Shown here piece by piece: positions 1 to 11,300 of a DNA stretch of 40,528 nt (its first letter is position 1; each line of letters opens with the position of its first letter). This DNA is from Gnomoniopsis sp. IMI 355080. Its lineage: Eukaryota > Ascomycota > Sordariomycetes > Diaporthales > Gnomoniaceae. The DNA lies in the NCBI GenBank assembly GCA_027946555.1, contig JAPEVC010000287.1, positions 1 through 40,528 on the forward strand, read 5' to 3'. The position numbers were made by a program, and so were the translations under genes. Under the pieces are notes generated by a model. The model was given only the letters and a program-made list of their open reading frames with translations. It had not been told where the DNA came from and did not search any database.

Positions 1-2377
1 CACCGAGACGTGGTGGGTGGGAGGTGGGTCTGATGCACACACTTGCCAATGAGGCGGACATGTTCCGAGCTGGGTTGCAGATCGTCAGTGGGCCCTGTGG
101 AAGCAGAGAGGGGCGTGGAGCGGAGCCCCGGACTTTTCCTGGTGGTGGATGTTGACGGGCAGCACAGGTTGGCTGGTTGGCTGGTTGAGGCTCGATTCGC
201 TCCCGTGCATCTTGCAGGCTTGAGAGAGATATCTGGGAGAGCGCGCCTGGAGAAATCATCGTCATAGCAATGATAGCTGCAGTGAGGTTCTTTGTCGGTC
301 AACTTCCACCTGGTCTATGAACGCCAAGTCTTGTGAGGGAGGTAAGGGAAGAGACAGGAGCGAACTGGCATGTGTCTCCAGGTTGAGTTGCCTTGGAAGC
401 TTAAGCTAGCTAGTCATTATCATGGCAGTATATCGACGGCTCGGAGACAAGGTTTGCCGGTTTCTAGGCCGGAAGTTCGACTTTGGCTTACGTGCATTAA
501 AGACCTTCAAGCATGCTGTGCGCGAGAACCTTGGAGGGTGTGCGTATCCTGCACAAACTGCGGGATTGCGTGGCGGGTTCGTAACTACTCTTCGCGAAGA
601 GACTCGGAGCGGTATGAGAAGGTGTCTGCAAGTGTTGTCCACTTTTGATGCAGCTATCGGGTGGCATGTGAATGAAAATGACTTGTTCATCCTTCGCAAT
701 CCTGCGAAATCGAGACTATATACATTCAGTCCTACACTCTCTGGGAAAAGTGCCACAGCTTCATGTCTGGCTAGTCGAACCTCTTCTCCAATCGTGGCAT
801 TAGTATTCAAAATAGGTGGCCAAGGGTCATATCTCCAGAATGACCACACGACGTGGATGCAACGCGTCTTGGAGAACTGCATTCAAGTCCAGGTCCTTTA
901 AAGATGATTGAAACACCCCCTTACCGCGCCAAAGAGAGCACATCCACACTCAAACTCGAAAAGACCATGAGTTTTTGACTAGTATTCGTGATGGTCTAAC
1001 AGACATCTTCTGTGATGCGACTAAGTCCTCGCTCAAGTGAAGCAAAGCCGGGAGGCTCGATAGGTACAGGCCACCCGGATGTGTGCTGCTTTCTTTCTCT
1101 TTTCCCGCCTTCTCTCGGGAGCACGGAGGTTCTTTAACGACACCGCATATCCGAGAAGCTTGATCAATCCCAAGACTAAATCGTCCTCCTCGCTATGCGG
1201 CGAGCAGACCGTGAATCGCTGATTGCCCCTAGACCGCCAGCGGTGGCGGTTTCATGAGCGACTTTCTCTGGGAAAGGGGCTTGATGAATCTCGCCGACTT
1301 GCTCGTAGGCGCTGGTCGGTCAAGGCTGTCCCCTGGGTCGATTTTAATCGTATTATGGTGTACAGATTTCAGAGAATCACTTCTCGTAACCATTGGGTAG
1401 CCTCGTCGAATGGACCGTTTGCTACGACCGTATCCTGCGTATTGGCGTGATTGTGCATGCGCCTTGCATACCGGATTACCATTTGACATTGACATCTGCG
1501 CAATCTTCTTGCTTAACCGCATGCTTGTCTCCTGTTTCCTTCCCGACAGGCACAGTCGACGGCAGAAGACTCCAAGGCGTGCTGGTGAAGTGCTGGTTAA
1601 TGCTCCGGAACCAGGTCTGGATGGAGAAAGGTTTCATAAGATAAGGTACAAATAGTGCTAGAGTTAGGAAAGGGCTCCTTCCAGGATTCGGCTTGGTTTG
1701 GATGTGCACTTTGCCGGCTGCCAAAAAAGCAATATATAGACAAGGTCCGATCGCACGTTGTTACCAAGACCGCCAGTGCCGTGAATAGTGTCCCGCTGAC
1801 TTCATGCTGCAGCATTCATCTGTAACGTGAAGTGTTCTGTTCTGGTACGGGCCGAGCCATGAATTGCGCTGGAATGTGGAGGCTGAACGGAAACGGGTCG
1901 AACGTCGTCCTCAGGCCTCAACCTCCCAAGTACGCATGACCCCAGCAGCGTAATACCCACCACACTTGTGTCATCTGCGATGCTACCCATTCCGGAATTT
2001 AAAGTGGCCTCCAAAAGCAATGCAAAAGTACAATTTGGTTATGATTCGGGTATCTATTCAACTCGGAGAGGCTGCAGCTCAACGACAACGATGATATTAG
2101 TGCAGGAGGATAAAGAAAAACAAAAAAGGGGCCAACCTCAAAGTTCAACCCGCCGAAAAGCAATATGTTCTCTCACAATGAACGACTTCCCTCTGGTCCC
2201 TCCCATGGCATCGAATTGCCTTATGAAATTGCTCCGTTGCCATGCACCAAGCACCAAAATGGTCCACAATATGCTTGAAGCGATCAAATTGCGGAACAAG
2301 AAGCAATAACGCTGATTCAAAACGACATGCGCTGAAACACTATGCCAGTCACGATACCGTACCCTGTCAGGCAGCCC
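1..2377. other. Gene-free stretch, left end
   Basis: No coding region could be supported. The longest open frames are an almost exactly opposed pair near 406-901, about 158 codons on each strand, with no recognisable domain and no splice-linked extension. The part next to 2378 would be the 3' side of the small minus-strand gene. An A-rich tract lies at about 2110-2130. No tRNA, repeat array or transposon ends were seen. Confidence 0.5.
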
Positions 2378-3028
2378 TTACTTGGCCTCCTCGGTAGCCA
2401 CAGGGGCGGCCTCAGTCTTGGCCTCCTCAGCGGACTTGGCGGCCGTCGCCTCAGTAGCTGCGGCCGGGGCGGCAGCCTCGGCGGTGGCAGTAACGGGTGC
2501 GGGTGCTTCCTCTTTCTTGGGCTCCTCCTCGGTAGGCTTGGGCTCTTCTGCAGGCTTGGGCTCTTCTGTGGGTTTTGATGCCTCGGTTGTGGCTGATGCC
2601 GGGGGGGCAGCGGCAGCAGCTAGATGGCTCGATTAGCCTAGCAAGCAATATTATCTTGGGGCGAAGAAATTACCAGCTGGGGCAGCAGCAGCTGCGGTGG
2701 TCGTCTTTGCAGGCTCAGTCGTAGCTGGAGTGGTGGATGTGGCAGCTGGAGTCGTCTCGGTAGGCTTTGTTTCCGCCTTCTTATCGTCCTTCTTTTCTCC
2801 CTTCTTTCCCTTGCGGGCTGCCTTCAGCTTCTCCCACAAATTTTTGAGCGCATTGGGGGCTGTGTTAAGGACGAGATCACAGTGTTAACATTGGAACCGT
2901 GTACTTTGATATGGTGATAGCAGACGTGTTGGGCTCGCGCAATGTTGACAGCTTTCATGGGTTCTCTGGCAAGATAGAGGGGAGTTTTGAGACAAATGGA
3001 TGTGGTAACACTCACGGACTCCAGGCAT
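2378..3028 (-). CDS. Small Ala/Pro/Glu/Lys-rich low-complexity protein (3 exons)
   Basis: The spliced model has exons 3028-3016, 2859-2674 and 2619-2378, which add up to 441 nt, or 146 residues. Intron 1 (3015-2860) has a GTGAG donor and CAG acceptor; intron 2 (2673-2620) has GTAAT and TAG. The first exon is only 13 nt (MPGV plus one base), so the ATG is easy to miss. After splicing, a basic helical start (NALKNLWEKLKAARKGKKG) is followed by a Thr/Ala/Pro-rich stretch and then an acidic tail with repeated KPTEEPKPAEEPKPTEEE-type segments, ending in ATEEAK. The spliced frame is continuous with no internal stop. The composition predicts an intrinsically disordered, soluble protein. I do not recognise a family, and similar short disordered proteins are common in filamentous fungi. 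The exon structure is well supported; the function is unknown. Confidence 0.72.
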
Positions 3029-3668
3029 GTTTGCGGTTCTGTCGATAGTTACTCGGGAAAGTAGATGAGTTGATGATGGACTATACCGTGACGAGGAGGG
3101 TATCGCCGTGGGAAGGTGTTCGCTCTTGAATGGTACGAGATAGACAAAGTAGAAGCTGGAAAAGGGGAAGGATGAGACAGATGGCAAGTGACACAAGGAC
3201 AAGCTGTCAAGCCGGCAGTCCTAGCACCTTGGCAGAAGGACGGGATAATTTGCGAAGTTTCGAAGCTTTGATTATGGGATGGTGCGGGTAATCAGAAGGA
3301 AGTTGTACCCCCTCTCCTGCGGGACTGGCAGACGGGCAAGTGATCAGCAAGTGCCTTCGATTCTCTAGCTCGATCTCTACCGAGCAATAGATTAGCTCCA
3401 CCGTTGAGGTGGCCTATGCTCTTACCCGACATTAGCGGCATTAGCGCAATTTAGCGGGCTAGTTTGGGCTGCCTGGCGGTCGCGGTCCTGGCAGGCCGGC
3501 AGGCTGCCCTGCAGCCCCTGCTAGCCCCTTTGGACGAGCTCTCGTGCTGCTTCTAATTTGAGAGGTAGGACCCACATGAGCTCGAACCTTAATTCACTCG
3601 TCCAAGGCTCCCGTCATTCGGCATCACGGCGTCGATTTGTGCTGAAAATTGGACTGTCATTGGGTATC
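3029..3668. other. Intergenic region between two minus-strand genes
   Basis: This holds the promoter of the small minus-strand gene and the 3' side of the GT90 gene. A GC-rich patch at about 3425-3535 contains three closely spaced TTAGCG elements and several overlapping GGCAGGC/GCCTGCC-type palindromes. No coding region is supported. Confidence 0.5.
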
Positions 3669-5573
3669 CTAATCACTCATCAAGCCTATCCACGAACTCG
3701 TTGGCCGGAGATCCTCCACAAAGCCCAGCCTCGCTCTGTTGGGATCTGCCACACGTGCGTACTCCAGCAGCAGCCTCCACACATAGAGCAGCATGTCGTC
3801 CCTTCTCAGAACCTTCGCAGCCCACTCCCTACTCTGTTGCGCAATCTTCTCTCCCTCGTCATCATGCCCTCCCACGAAGTAGTCCAGCACCGACCAGATG
3901 TCCTGGTAGCTGCTGTCAAATGGCACAAAGTGGACCCATGGCACCAGCCGATCGTCATGCCACTCCGCATATACTGTTGCCTTCAGCGGACAGCTGGATG
4001 ACCGCAGGAACCCCCGCCAGCGTGCGCTATACGAGTGGCCGTCTACATCCGGAAGATATTTGTGCTCATACTGCTCTGTCATGGGCACCGTCTCCTCTAC
4101 GCGGAAGTAGTTGTTCGTATGGTCGCAGCCCAAGTCGGTCTGGTGCCCGAATTCGTCACGCGCCATAGGAAAGCACTCGAGGTTGTTGAACCCGACGTCT
4201 GCAACCACATCGAGCCACTCTCCAATCGATCCTTGCTTCTTCTCCACCGCCTCAATCTTGCGGTACGGCGTAGCAGGTGGAGGGAGCTGGAAAGTTGGGC
4301 CGGCCTCCTGATCGCCCGCTTCCTTCCTCCTCACCACCGTGCCATTCATCGTCTGCACCCATCGATGTCGGTGGAGGTGCCACCAGTTGTCCTTTCTATT
4401 CCTTCCACCACTAGCCACCCCGCGCCAGATTGCCCCGTCCTTTTTCTTCCCCCACGGTAGATTCTCGTCCCGTCCGCCTTCGTAAAACGGGTCGTCCGTC
4501 AGATACATTGCGCCTGGGATCAGGATTTCATTGTTTTGTGGCAATTTGCAGCCCCCGAACATGGGCAACAGCTCGTGCGATGTCGACATGCTTACACTCT
4601 CGATAAAAGTTCCATGGAGGCCACGCATATGCGGTTGTCTACAGACGTCCTGTGATGCGGTAAAGTTGCCCACGAAGCCCTCATGGGTATAGGGCACAGG
4701 CGGAAGCGGGTAGAGGTCGTCGATGGGCTGGTCAAAGTACGGGAGAGCTTCAACGCTGCGAGCAGGGCTGTCAGGCGGACAAGCAGCACGGACGTGGTTC
4801 CAGTATCTGTTCGAATCGTTTGTTATCCAGTCTGGCTCATAGAGGAAAGGGTCTAGGTCCAAGGCTGCGTAGTCGGTGTAAGACGATATCGCCTCGTCTG
4901 GCGAAAACAAATCTCTCGAGATGGCTTCCTCTGCCATATACGTCTTCATCTTCTCAAATGGAACCAATACCCTGCTCTCATCCATCACATTGACCACCAT
5001 ATCCAAGTCCGGCAAGTGCTCGCTCAATTCACTGACCAGACTTGCCCACGTTTGGATGAAAGGTGGCCGATCCGGATTGTCTGTCTCAAAGCTCGCGTTT
5101 CCTCTCCTCACCCGAATCACTTGCGGTTGGCGATGGGCCATTTTTCGAATCTCAAGCGGGTCCAGCCCCCAGAACGGGTTGATGTCATGATGAATCCGAT
5201 CAAAGAAGTCTTCTATAACGACAGTCCCACGTTTCCGCGCCTCGCGGAACCACACGTCGAAACCCGGCGGTGGATGCCGGCCTCGTCGCTCACGGTATTT
5301 GCGAGAAGCGTCTGCGAGGGTATGAGATTGCTTGGCGAGGAGAGTTATGAAAGTGTGCTGAGCGGAGCGGATAAGAGTGGTAATCGGGTGGTCATCTCCT
5401 AGGTCCTCGGTCTTGACTGTCAAGGGTAGATCGAAGACGCTGCTGGTGGACCATGGAGTAGGTTTGCGCCAAATTCGGGGGCCAAGGTTGTTGTGTAGGA
5501 GGAAGACGAATGTGAGGAGACCCAATGCTGCGGCAGCGAGTGGCCGGCGGCGTGACGAGGGCCGGACAAGCAT
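3669..5573 (-). CDS. GT90 family (CAP10-like) glycosyltransferase, type II membrane protein
   Basis: An uninterrupted 634-residue reading frame. A short basic start (residues 1-10) precedes a single hydrophobic anchor at about 12-27, the layout of a Golgi type II glycosyltransferase. The lumenal part has family signatures: RKYRERRGRHPPPGFDVWF near 91-109 followed by FFDRIHHDINPFWGL near 123-137; a DGAIWRGVASGGR segment near 379-391; and a C-terminal catalytic-type block at about 501-560 with QYEHKYLPDVDGHSYSARW, a basic SCPLKATVY stretch and WVHFVPFDSSYQDIW. These match the CAP10 domain of CAZy GT90, founded by Cryptococcus Cap10p and including xylosyl- and glucosyltransferases. Length is normal for the filamentous ascomycete branch. 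Family knowledge predicts a UDP-sugar-dependent transfer to a glycan or glycolipid in the Golgi; the acceptor cannot be read from sequence. No introns are needed. The ATG at 5573 directly precedes the anchor, which supports this start. Confidence 0.9.
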   Translation of the reverse strand: MLVRPSSRRRPLAAAALGLLTFVFLLHNNLGPRIWRKPTPWSTSSVFDLPLTVKTEDLGDDHPITTLIRSAQHTFITLLAKQSHTLADASRKYRERRGRHPPPGFDVWFREARKRGTVVIEDFFDRIHHDINPFWGLDPLEIRKMAHRQPQVIRVRRGNASFETDNPDRPPFIQTWASLVSELSEHLPDLDMVVNVMDESRVLVPFEKMKTYMAEEAISRDLFSPDEAISSYTDYAALDLDPFLYEPDWITNDSNRYWNHVRAACPPDSPARSVEALPYFDQPIDDLYPLPPVPYTHEGFVGNFTASQDVCRQPHMRGLHGTFIESVSMSTSHELLPMFGGCKLPQNNEILIPGAMYLTDDPFYEGGRDENLPWGKKKDGAIWRGVASGGRNRKDNWWHLHRHRWVQTMNGTVVRRKEAGDQEAGPTFQLPPPATPYRKIEAVEKKQGSIGEWLDVVADVGFNNLECFPMARDEFGHQTDLGCDHTNNYFRVEETVPMTEQYEHKYLPDVDGHSYSARWRGFLRSSSCPLKATVYAEWHDDRLVPWVHFVPFDSSYQDIWSVLDYFVGGHDDEGEKIAQQSREWAAKVLRRDDMLLYVWRLLLEYARVADPNRARLGFVEDLRPTSSWIGLMSD

Positions 5574-8100
5574 TGTAGAAATGTGTGACGTCTCGCAACC
5601 TCGTTAATTATTTTTCGTGTGCGACCAATTCAACAAGGTGATTCTTCTTTTACTCTAGGAGCATTGGGGATCAGCAGCAGTCAAGTCTCATGCTACATGC
5701 ACGATGCACGCCGATGTCTCGGTGCTCTTCAGATTACCATGCATAGAACATGTGGAAAAGGACGGCAGAGTGGTAGTCTTCTGTGAGTCCTCTATTTGAC
5801 GAGTAGCACGGTAGTTTAAAAGAACAGCCTGGTTGGTAACCGAGCAGAGAAGTATGCGGTAAGGGTTCATATATTACTGTCGAGTCGATCGTGAAGTTGG
5901 GATGGCTCGCAGACTAGCATACAGCACGACGAATCGAGCGAAAGGAGAACGATGGCCTCCTCTTCCTACCCAAGTACCATACAGACATAAACGTGGACTT
6001 CTTTTACATGAACTGTGAGAGACTCCCAAGGAGCTTAAATCTAGACTTAATCATGTTTGGGTATCCCCATTTTATGTGATATCATTCCGTTACTTTGAGC
6101 TTGACCATCGTAATTTGGATGTTGCTCAATTTGCGGGCCTATGAAAGGAGAATGTAGTAAGCCAGAAATGTACAACCAAGGTCCAACCATTTCGATGACC
6201 AGGTTCACTCTACTCTCATCATTTTCGTCTAGATACCTATGGGTTACACATAGATTGTTTCTGGTGGCAAGTAGACTTTCGCCAAGGAGGCATTTTTTTT
6301 TTTACTATGTATTATTATACTGTAGTGTCGAAATATGCTCGTCCAAATGACTCTCGCTAAAGTAAGCAGAGCGTGAGTAAGATCTACACTCCGCCATTAT
6401 GGTTCATGACTGTCTGGTGCTGGCCTGCGTATAATCGCAGGAACTTAGACTGCCGTACCCTGACTCAAGAATGGTTGCCATTCTAATGCCATGACTGGGA
6501 TTTCGATGCGGCTTCCGGATGACGCTCAGATTAGTAACGTGTCCAGACCAATATCTATGTTGCTAAACAATACTTACCTAGAAACTCCTAGTCGGGCCGG
6601 AGGGCCCAGAGAGGCAGAGCGAGGCACGATGTGAGGACGCGAGGCACAGAACTTTCGAGCGCCTCGAAGGTAGTTACGCACCCAGCCTCTAGGTTTGACC
6701 TGTCAAATCGAATACGTTGAACTCGGACGAATGTAGTACCGAGACTATAGACGGCAGAGCTTATTTGTTTGTGTGCTTCTGGTACAAACAGCTGATGACT
6801 GTCGTAGTGTCATCGTCGTCGGATGCTGGCTTTTTGCTCCGCGACCGCAAACAACGACGATCTGCACCCACGATTGCTTCTTGGACATATGCTGACTGAA
6901 GTTCATTCTCTCCAGAAGAGAAAGAGTAAGAAGAAAGTCTGCCGAGAAGACTTGGTTGACAAGGCGTGTGAGGCGGTACAGAAAGTCCAGTCTGCCACAG
7001 GCTCCAATTCAATAAGCATTGGGATACCTTCACAATGGCGTCGTAGACAGCACTGCTACTTCTCACGCCCTCCAGTTTGTCGGAACCCGATCAGAGAGCC
7101 AGCCACTTTCGGCATCGGTGGTAGAACACAGTTCAACTTCGTGATAGTTTAGCCTGACTGGCTGTTTTGCGAGAGCACGTGAGGATGATTACGCTGTTTC
7201 TTGCATAGAAAGCCACAACGGTATCTCGGGTTGCTTTGCTGTGGTCCGTGGATGAGATGAGGATGATCAGACGAGAGACAAGGCCATCCTTCCACCGTTG
7301 GCTGTCCGCCACCGGTAGCAGGCGTTTCGAGATCTGACGCACGGGATAGATTGTCGACATGTGAGACGGTGGAGCACACCGCTTACCTAGCTCCGACCTG
7401 TAGTAGCTGCAGTACGCATACGCAGTGGTACCTACTATGCAATACTAAAATGGCAGAATGCTACCTAGGTACTTACCCAGCCTGCCAGCTTCTACGATGC
7501 ACACGCTGCCTGACGCCTGACTGAGTGGTCTAGGTATCCAGGTACCGTGATTGCGCATGGCATCCCCTGCATGGCAGATGCTCCGTGCACACCTGGCGCC
7601 AGTTGAGCTCGTTTGTGCTCCACCCTCGTGCGCGACTGCCGCGGTCTCACTTTTGTGTACCTAGGTAGTGCCCATCGTGGTAATACCTACCCAGGAACGG
7701 AGGAGGTACCTAGGTACTCAGGTAGTATAGGGAGGCACCATACAGTCGCAACGAATGACTGACTGACTGACTGGTTAGGCGCGCCCCGTCCAATTCCCAG
7801 CCAGAAACCTCTCATATTGGGCATGTTGGCAATGACACCTCACCTCTTGCATCGCCATCCAATTTCCAAACAAAGTCAGCTTCCATTGAGACAACCGTGA
7901 AAGGGCAGGTGTCATCTGCACTTGTCTTGCTACATCGTGCAATTCTTGCGTGTCCTGCTTGTCCGTTGCGAACGAACCTTTTCGGAATATTACTGTCCTT
8001 TAGGCATATTTCTCGCCCACCACCAATTCGCATCCCCACCAACAAGAACGCGCTACCCCTTTCCTATTTGACACCACCGAGCTCCTGTACGCTTCAAAGG
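5574..8100. other. Long divergent spacer between GT90 and coiled-coil genes
   Basis: It should hold the GT90 promoter on the left and that of the coiled-coil gene on the right. All open frames are short and unrecognised. There is a T10 tract near 6295-6304, a GACT microsatellite near 7755-7773, and a cluster of CCTAGG/GGTACC palindromes at 7460-7735. Confidence 0.5.
7460..7735. repeat. Cluster of CCTAGG / GGTACC palindromic motifs
   Basis: CCTAGG occurs at 7464-7469, 7660-7665 and 7709-7714, each in a TACCTAGGTA-like context, with further partial copies (CTAGGTATCCAGGTACC near 7530, ACCTACCCAGG near 7685, TCAGGTAG near 7718). The same motif recurs between genes elsewhere in the window. It is low-complexity rather than a transposon: no coding capacity or clear ends. 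Confidence 0.6.
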
Positions 8101-8277
8101 GTGAGTTGCGAGCACGTCGCACAATCTGTCCTGCAAATATTGAACGCCTTCGCCTTGCCTTTGCATTGCTCCGCAGCATGCCAATAGCCCAACAAGCTCT
8201 ATGGTGATAGCGCGCAGCATCAAATTAATAGTAGACCTGAGCTATTTTGTTTGCTAACACTGCCCGTGGCATAACAG
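8101..8277 (+). other. Probable intron in the 5' leader of the coiled-coil gene
   Basis: A GTGAGT donor at 8101, a GCTAAC branch-like site at 8253-8258 and a CAG acceptor at 8275-8277 outline a 177-nt intron ending 52 nt before the ATG at 8330. The spacing from branch to acceptor (about 20 nt) is normal for fungi. It would lie entirely in the untranslated leader. Confidence 0.6.
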
Positions 8278-8329
8278 ATTGCCCTCCGACCAAGACACTC
8301 TCAGGCTCGATCCGGACTCTCGCGCTACA

Positions 8330-11300
8330 ATGTCTGACACTGAAGGATATGAGGTCGTCCAACACGACGATGCGCCCTCTGACGCACCTGTTGAGGACCC
8401 TCCAGCTGAGGCGTCCGCTGAGAAGCCTCAGTCCCCGGCGCCGGCTGCTGCTGCAGCTGCGCCTGTCAAGAAGCCTGCTTCTGCCACCAGTACGAAGACG
8501 GCCTCCTCCGCCGCCAAGAAGCCCGCCACGACCGCCACGACCGCGCGCCGCCCTGCCACCTCGGCGACGACCACCAAGCCCGCAGCAAGCTCGTCTACGC
8601 GTACCGGTACCGCGACTGGTGGCCTGAGCAAGCCTCCCACGCGTCCGACCACAACATCCACTGCTGCCAAGCGAACCTCTACCACTGCCCACCGGCCTAC
8701 TTCGTCTGTGTCGGAAGATGACAAGCGTCGAAGTTCCACCCTAGGCACCGCGTCCCGGCGCACCTCGACCCTGTCAAGTGCCACGTCCTCGACCGCTGCC
8801 AAACCAAAGCCCACGACCTCTACGACGACTACCACCGCCGCTCGGAAACCTGCATCTTCATCCGTGACATCACCAACATCTGCAACGCGCCCTGCCCCGG
8901 CCCGGGGTCACACCAAGGACTCGAGTATCAGTTCCACTAGCACAACGCGTACTGTGACCAAACCTGCGGCCACTGGCGCTGTTGCTGAGGCCAAGAAGCG
9001 GTTGTCCTCCATGGGTGTCGGAGGTGCGTCGAACGTTGCCCCGAAGCCTGTAGCTTCCCGAGTCTCCACCTCGAGTGCTGGTGCTGCAGCAGCTTCTGCT
9101 GAAGCCACCAAGGAAATTGAGGAGCTCAAGACCAAGCTTTCCGATAGTGAGACCGAGATCAGCACCCTGAAGGAACAAATCACGGTCTCCGAGGCAAAGA
9201 TCGCCGAGCTCAATGGAAAACTAAGCTCTGCACCAAGTGATGATGGGGCCGGTGATGCTGCCCGGAAGGAGTTGGCTGATGAACTTGAGAGCGTCAAAGC
9301 GAAGCACCAATCTGAGGTAGAAGCACTCGAGGGCCAGATCCTAGAGGCCCAGGCAAAACTCAAGGAAGCCGAGGAGCAGTTGGAGAAGCAAAAGATCGAA
9401 CTGTCTGAGCTTGCTGCAGCAAAAGAGGCCACAGATTCCGAGATTGCGTCTCTCAAGGCTGCCATCGAGTCTGCCACGGCTGAACACAATGCCCGACTGA
9501 GCGAGGGCGAGGCGAACCTAGCCAAGGCGAGCGAGGAACACTCTACTAAGCTGGAGGATCTACAGAAGACTTTGACCGAGCAGCACAAAGAAGCGCTCGC
9601 TGCTCTCGAAGCAAAGCATGCCGGGGAGCTGGAACAGGGCAAAGCGTCTTCTGGCGATCATGAGAAGGCACTTGCAGAACAGAAGGCCAGTCACGAGGCG
9701 GCTGTGGCAGATCTTCAGAAGAAGATTGACGAATTGACAGAGTCTCAGGCTGCCTTGGAAGGCGCTCACGATGCTAAGCTGTCCGAAGCAAGTTCTGCAA
9801 ACATGGCCAAGATATCTGCTCTTGAGGGTGACATTACCGACCTTAAGGCCAAATTGGAGACGGCAGAAGAAAGCGCCAACAGCGCAAAGGCTGAGCTTGA
9901 AGCAAAGACATCCCAGATTTCCTCTTTTGAGGAGAGGATGCAGAGCATTCAGTCGGAGCTGAAGTCGGCTAAGGAGACCGTCGCAAAATTAGAGGAAGAC
10001 ATGAAGGTCAAGGATACCGAGATCGAAACCCTGAAGACTGAGCACGCAGCCACCGCAGAGAAGCACGACCAGCACTTGAAGCAGATCACGACAGATTATG
10101 AGAATGAGATCAATGCGCTCCAGGGCGAGGCCATGTACAAACGCAAGTACGAGGAACTCGAGGCGAAGCACAATGAGCTCACACAAGCCCATGCTACGAC
10201 TGTTGAGGGTCACAGCAAGTCAATTGAGGAAATCAAGAGCAAGCATGAAGAGACCCTTGCAGCTCTTGAAGCGGCCAAGACGGATCATGCCAGTGCTGCA
10301 GAGGCACTGGCTGCCAAAGAGGCGGACCACCAGAAAGCCCTCGATGCTCTGCAAGCTAGCCATGCCATGGAGTTGGAGTCAGCCAAGAGCGGCGCCTCTG
10401 CAGAGCTTGAAACTCATATCGGCGATCTTGATGCCTTGAAATCTAGCCACGCAAAGCAAATCGAGATTCTGAAAGCAGAGAGTGAGACGAGTCTTGCAAA
10501 GGAGCTTGAAACCCTGAAAACGTCTCACGCGGAGGTTCTCAAAGCGCTGAACGAGAAAAGCGAATCAGAAAAGCAGCAACTTCTTGCTGCCCACGCCGAG
10601 GAACTTACCGCCGCCAGGTTGGCCGGCGAGGGCGCCCAAACCGCTCAGCTGGCTGAGCTCGAGAAGGAGCTTCAAGTCAAGCACGCGACCGAATTGGGTA
10701 GCCTCTCACAGCAGTTGAAAACCCTCGAAAGTGAGCTCAATCACAAGCACGCTACCGAGCTCGAAGGCATGTCTGCTCAGATTGAACAGCAAAAGAAGGA
10801 ACTGTCCGCTAAGCACGCCGCGGAGCTGGAGGAGTTGAAGGAGGAGCTCGCTCGAAGCCAATCTGTGGTTCAAGAACTTGCTAATCTGAAGGCTCAATTG
10901 AATGAAAAGGATGAGCAGCAAGCCATTGCTCTTCAACGTTTGAAGAAAGAGTTGGACGATGAGCAAGCCGCGGCCATTGCGAAAATGTCCAAGGAACACC
11001 AAGAGACTATTGAAAGGCTGCACAATGAACTCGCTGGCGGATCTGCCGACGCCAAGTACGAAACCGACAGATTGCAAGAACAGCACGAGAAGGCTCTATT
11101 GGAACTCAAGTCCCAGCATGCCTCTGCGCTGGAGGCACATGTACACAAGTCACAATCGGAGACTGAGAAGACTATTGTTGAGTACAAGGAGAAGCTGGCC
11201 AAAGCTGAAGAGGAAATTAACGAGCTCAGCTCCCATCTGGCGAACGAGAAATTTGCTCGAATCACGGCTGAGGCTGACCTTGATGCTCAAAAGTCTCCTT

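Noticed and set aside
406..901. Mirrored open frames of 158-159 codons on both strands near the left end
   Set aside because: No domain, signal peptide or splice extension on either strand, and the two frames overlap almost fully. Best treated as chance.
7755..7773. GACT tetranucleotide run
   Set aside because: Only about four units; an ordinary microsatellite with no sign of function.
8908..9642. 244-codon minus-strand frame opposite the coiled-coil gene
   Set aside because: Ser/Ala-rich mirror of Glu/Ala/Lys codons; a typical antisense shadow of coiled-coil coding sequence.
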